A program made the position numbers and the translations under genes. Below are positions 63,737 through 64,000 of a stretch of DNA of 64,000 nucleotides, piece by piece. Positions within the stretch are counted from its first letter, which is position 1. Every line of letters begins with the position of its first letter. The notes below the pieces were generated by a model. It saw nothing but the letters and a program-made list of their open reading frames with translations, ran no database searches and was not told where the DNA came from. The stretch comes from Rathayibacter sp. VKM Ac-2879 (GTDB taxonomy: Bacteria; Actinomycetota; Actinomycetes; Actinomycetales; Microbacteriaceae): NCBI RefSeq assembly GCF_015351245.1, contig NZ_JADKSO010000001.1:124001-188000 (forward strand), given 5' to 3'.

Positions 63737-64000
63737 TCAGTCGACCGCTTTGACGGAGTGCCCGCCGAACTGGTTGCGCAGCGCCGCGACCGCCTTCATC
63801 GCGGGGGAGTCCTCTTGGCGCGAGACGAAGCGCGCGAAGATGGAGGCGCTGATCGTGGGCACCGGGACGGCGTTGTTGATCGCCTCCTCGATGGTCCAGC
63901 GGCCTTCACCCGAGTCCTGCACGTAGCCCTCGATGTTCTTGAAGTCCGGGTCCTGCTCGAGCGCACGGACGAGGAGCTCGAGCAGCCAGGAGCGTACGAC
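63737..64000 (-). CDS. gnd: 6-phosphogluconate dehydrogenase, 3' end only
   Basis: The last 87 or so codons of a decarboxylating 6-phosphogluconate dehydrogenase, which makes ribulose 5-phosphate in the oxidative pentose phosphate pathway. The conserved SGEGRWTIEEAINNAVPVP motif and a short C-terminus ending GGHSVKAVD point to the short (about 300-residue) type, usually called YqeC/GndA. The start lies beyond the right edge. Its place upstream of recF is usual in Microbacteriaceae. The 167 bases between it and recF show no gene. Confidence 0.92.
   Translation of the reverse strand, partial: VVRSWLLELLVRALEQDPDFKNIEGYVQDSGEGRWTIEEAINNAVPVPTISASIFARFVSRQEDSPAMKAVAALRNQFGGHSVKAVD

Overview
The window is high-GC actinobacterial DNA, most likely from a Microbacteriaceae chromosome (Rathayibacter/Clavibacter/Curtobacterium-like). 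Supporting markers are Lsr2, NucS, CrgA, a class E sortase, a DUF7882 protein beside a MarR regulator, a mycothiol-dependent isomerase-fold protein, an F420-type oxidoreductase, and the fhaA-fhaB-pstP-rodA-pbpA-pknA-pknB operon close to gyrA/gyrB/recF. dnaA, dnaN and oriC are expected just beyond the right end, after gnd.

Layout. 1-10 kb: a LacI regulator and MFS transporter around two overlapping palindromes, then nucS, lsr2, an SseB-like protein, a HAD phosphatase, a LysM lipoprotein, a MarR/DUF7882 pair, an ABC-F protein and a YCII/ECF42 sigma pair. 10.1-19.3 kb: a large divergent Nit1C-like ('nitrogen starvation response') cluster. Its leftward operon encodes NitB, nitrilase NitC, NitG, flavoprotein NitH, a nitrilase paralogue that has lost two catalytic residues, a GT4 glycosyltransferase and an acyl-CoA/AMP ligase. 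Its rightward operon encodes a radical SAM protein (NitD) and a GNAT-AIR-synthase fusion (NitE-NitF). Two GlnR-type boxes lie between the operons. 19.4-22.1 kb: DUF1905, a mycothiol-dependent isomerase-like protein, and coupled luxS and MTA/SAH nucleosidase genes. 22.1-30.2 kb: a complete Kdp potassium system (small membrane ORF, kdpF, kdpA, kdpB, kdpC, kdpD, kdpE). 31-40.6 kb: tRNA-Leu and the Ser/Thr-phosphorylation, elongation and cell-wall operon. 40.6-44.9 kb: an AraC regulator, a glutamine amidotransferase, sortase E, crgA and a glutamine-methyltransferase-like gene.

44.9-52.4 kb is an accessory island between crgA/methyltransferase and the rhomboid gene. It carries IS21-family debris at both ends, including a 95-base istA fragment repeated in the same orientation. 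It also carries a relaxase remnant, a truncated mobilisation gene and three A/T-richer cargo genes. The largest cargo gene encodes a protein with peptidoglycan-binding-like repeats, a DUF1906 glycosidase-like domain and a lytic-transglycosylase-like C-terminus. DnaA-box-like sequences sit at both island edges.

52.6-64 kb is the conserved origin-proximal backbone: rhomboid, ppiA, a small membrane-anchored protein, a NUDIX/thioredoxin/lipoprotein trio, tRNA-Ala, tRNA-Ile, a DUF3566 protein, gyrA, gyrB, a DUF721 protein, recF and the 3' end of gnd. The two regions most worth pursuing are the GlnR-box-controlled Nit1C-like cluster with its pseudo-nitrilase and extra GT/ligase tail, and the cell-wall-hydrolase cargo of the island.
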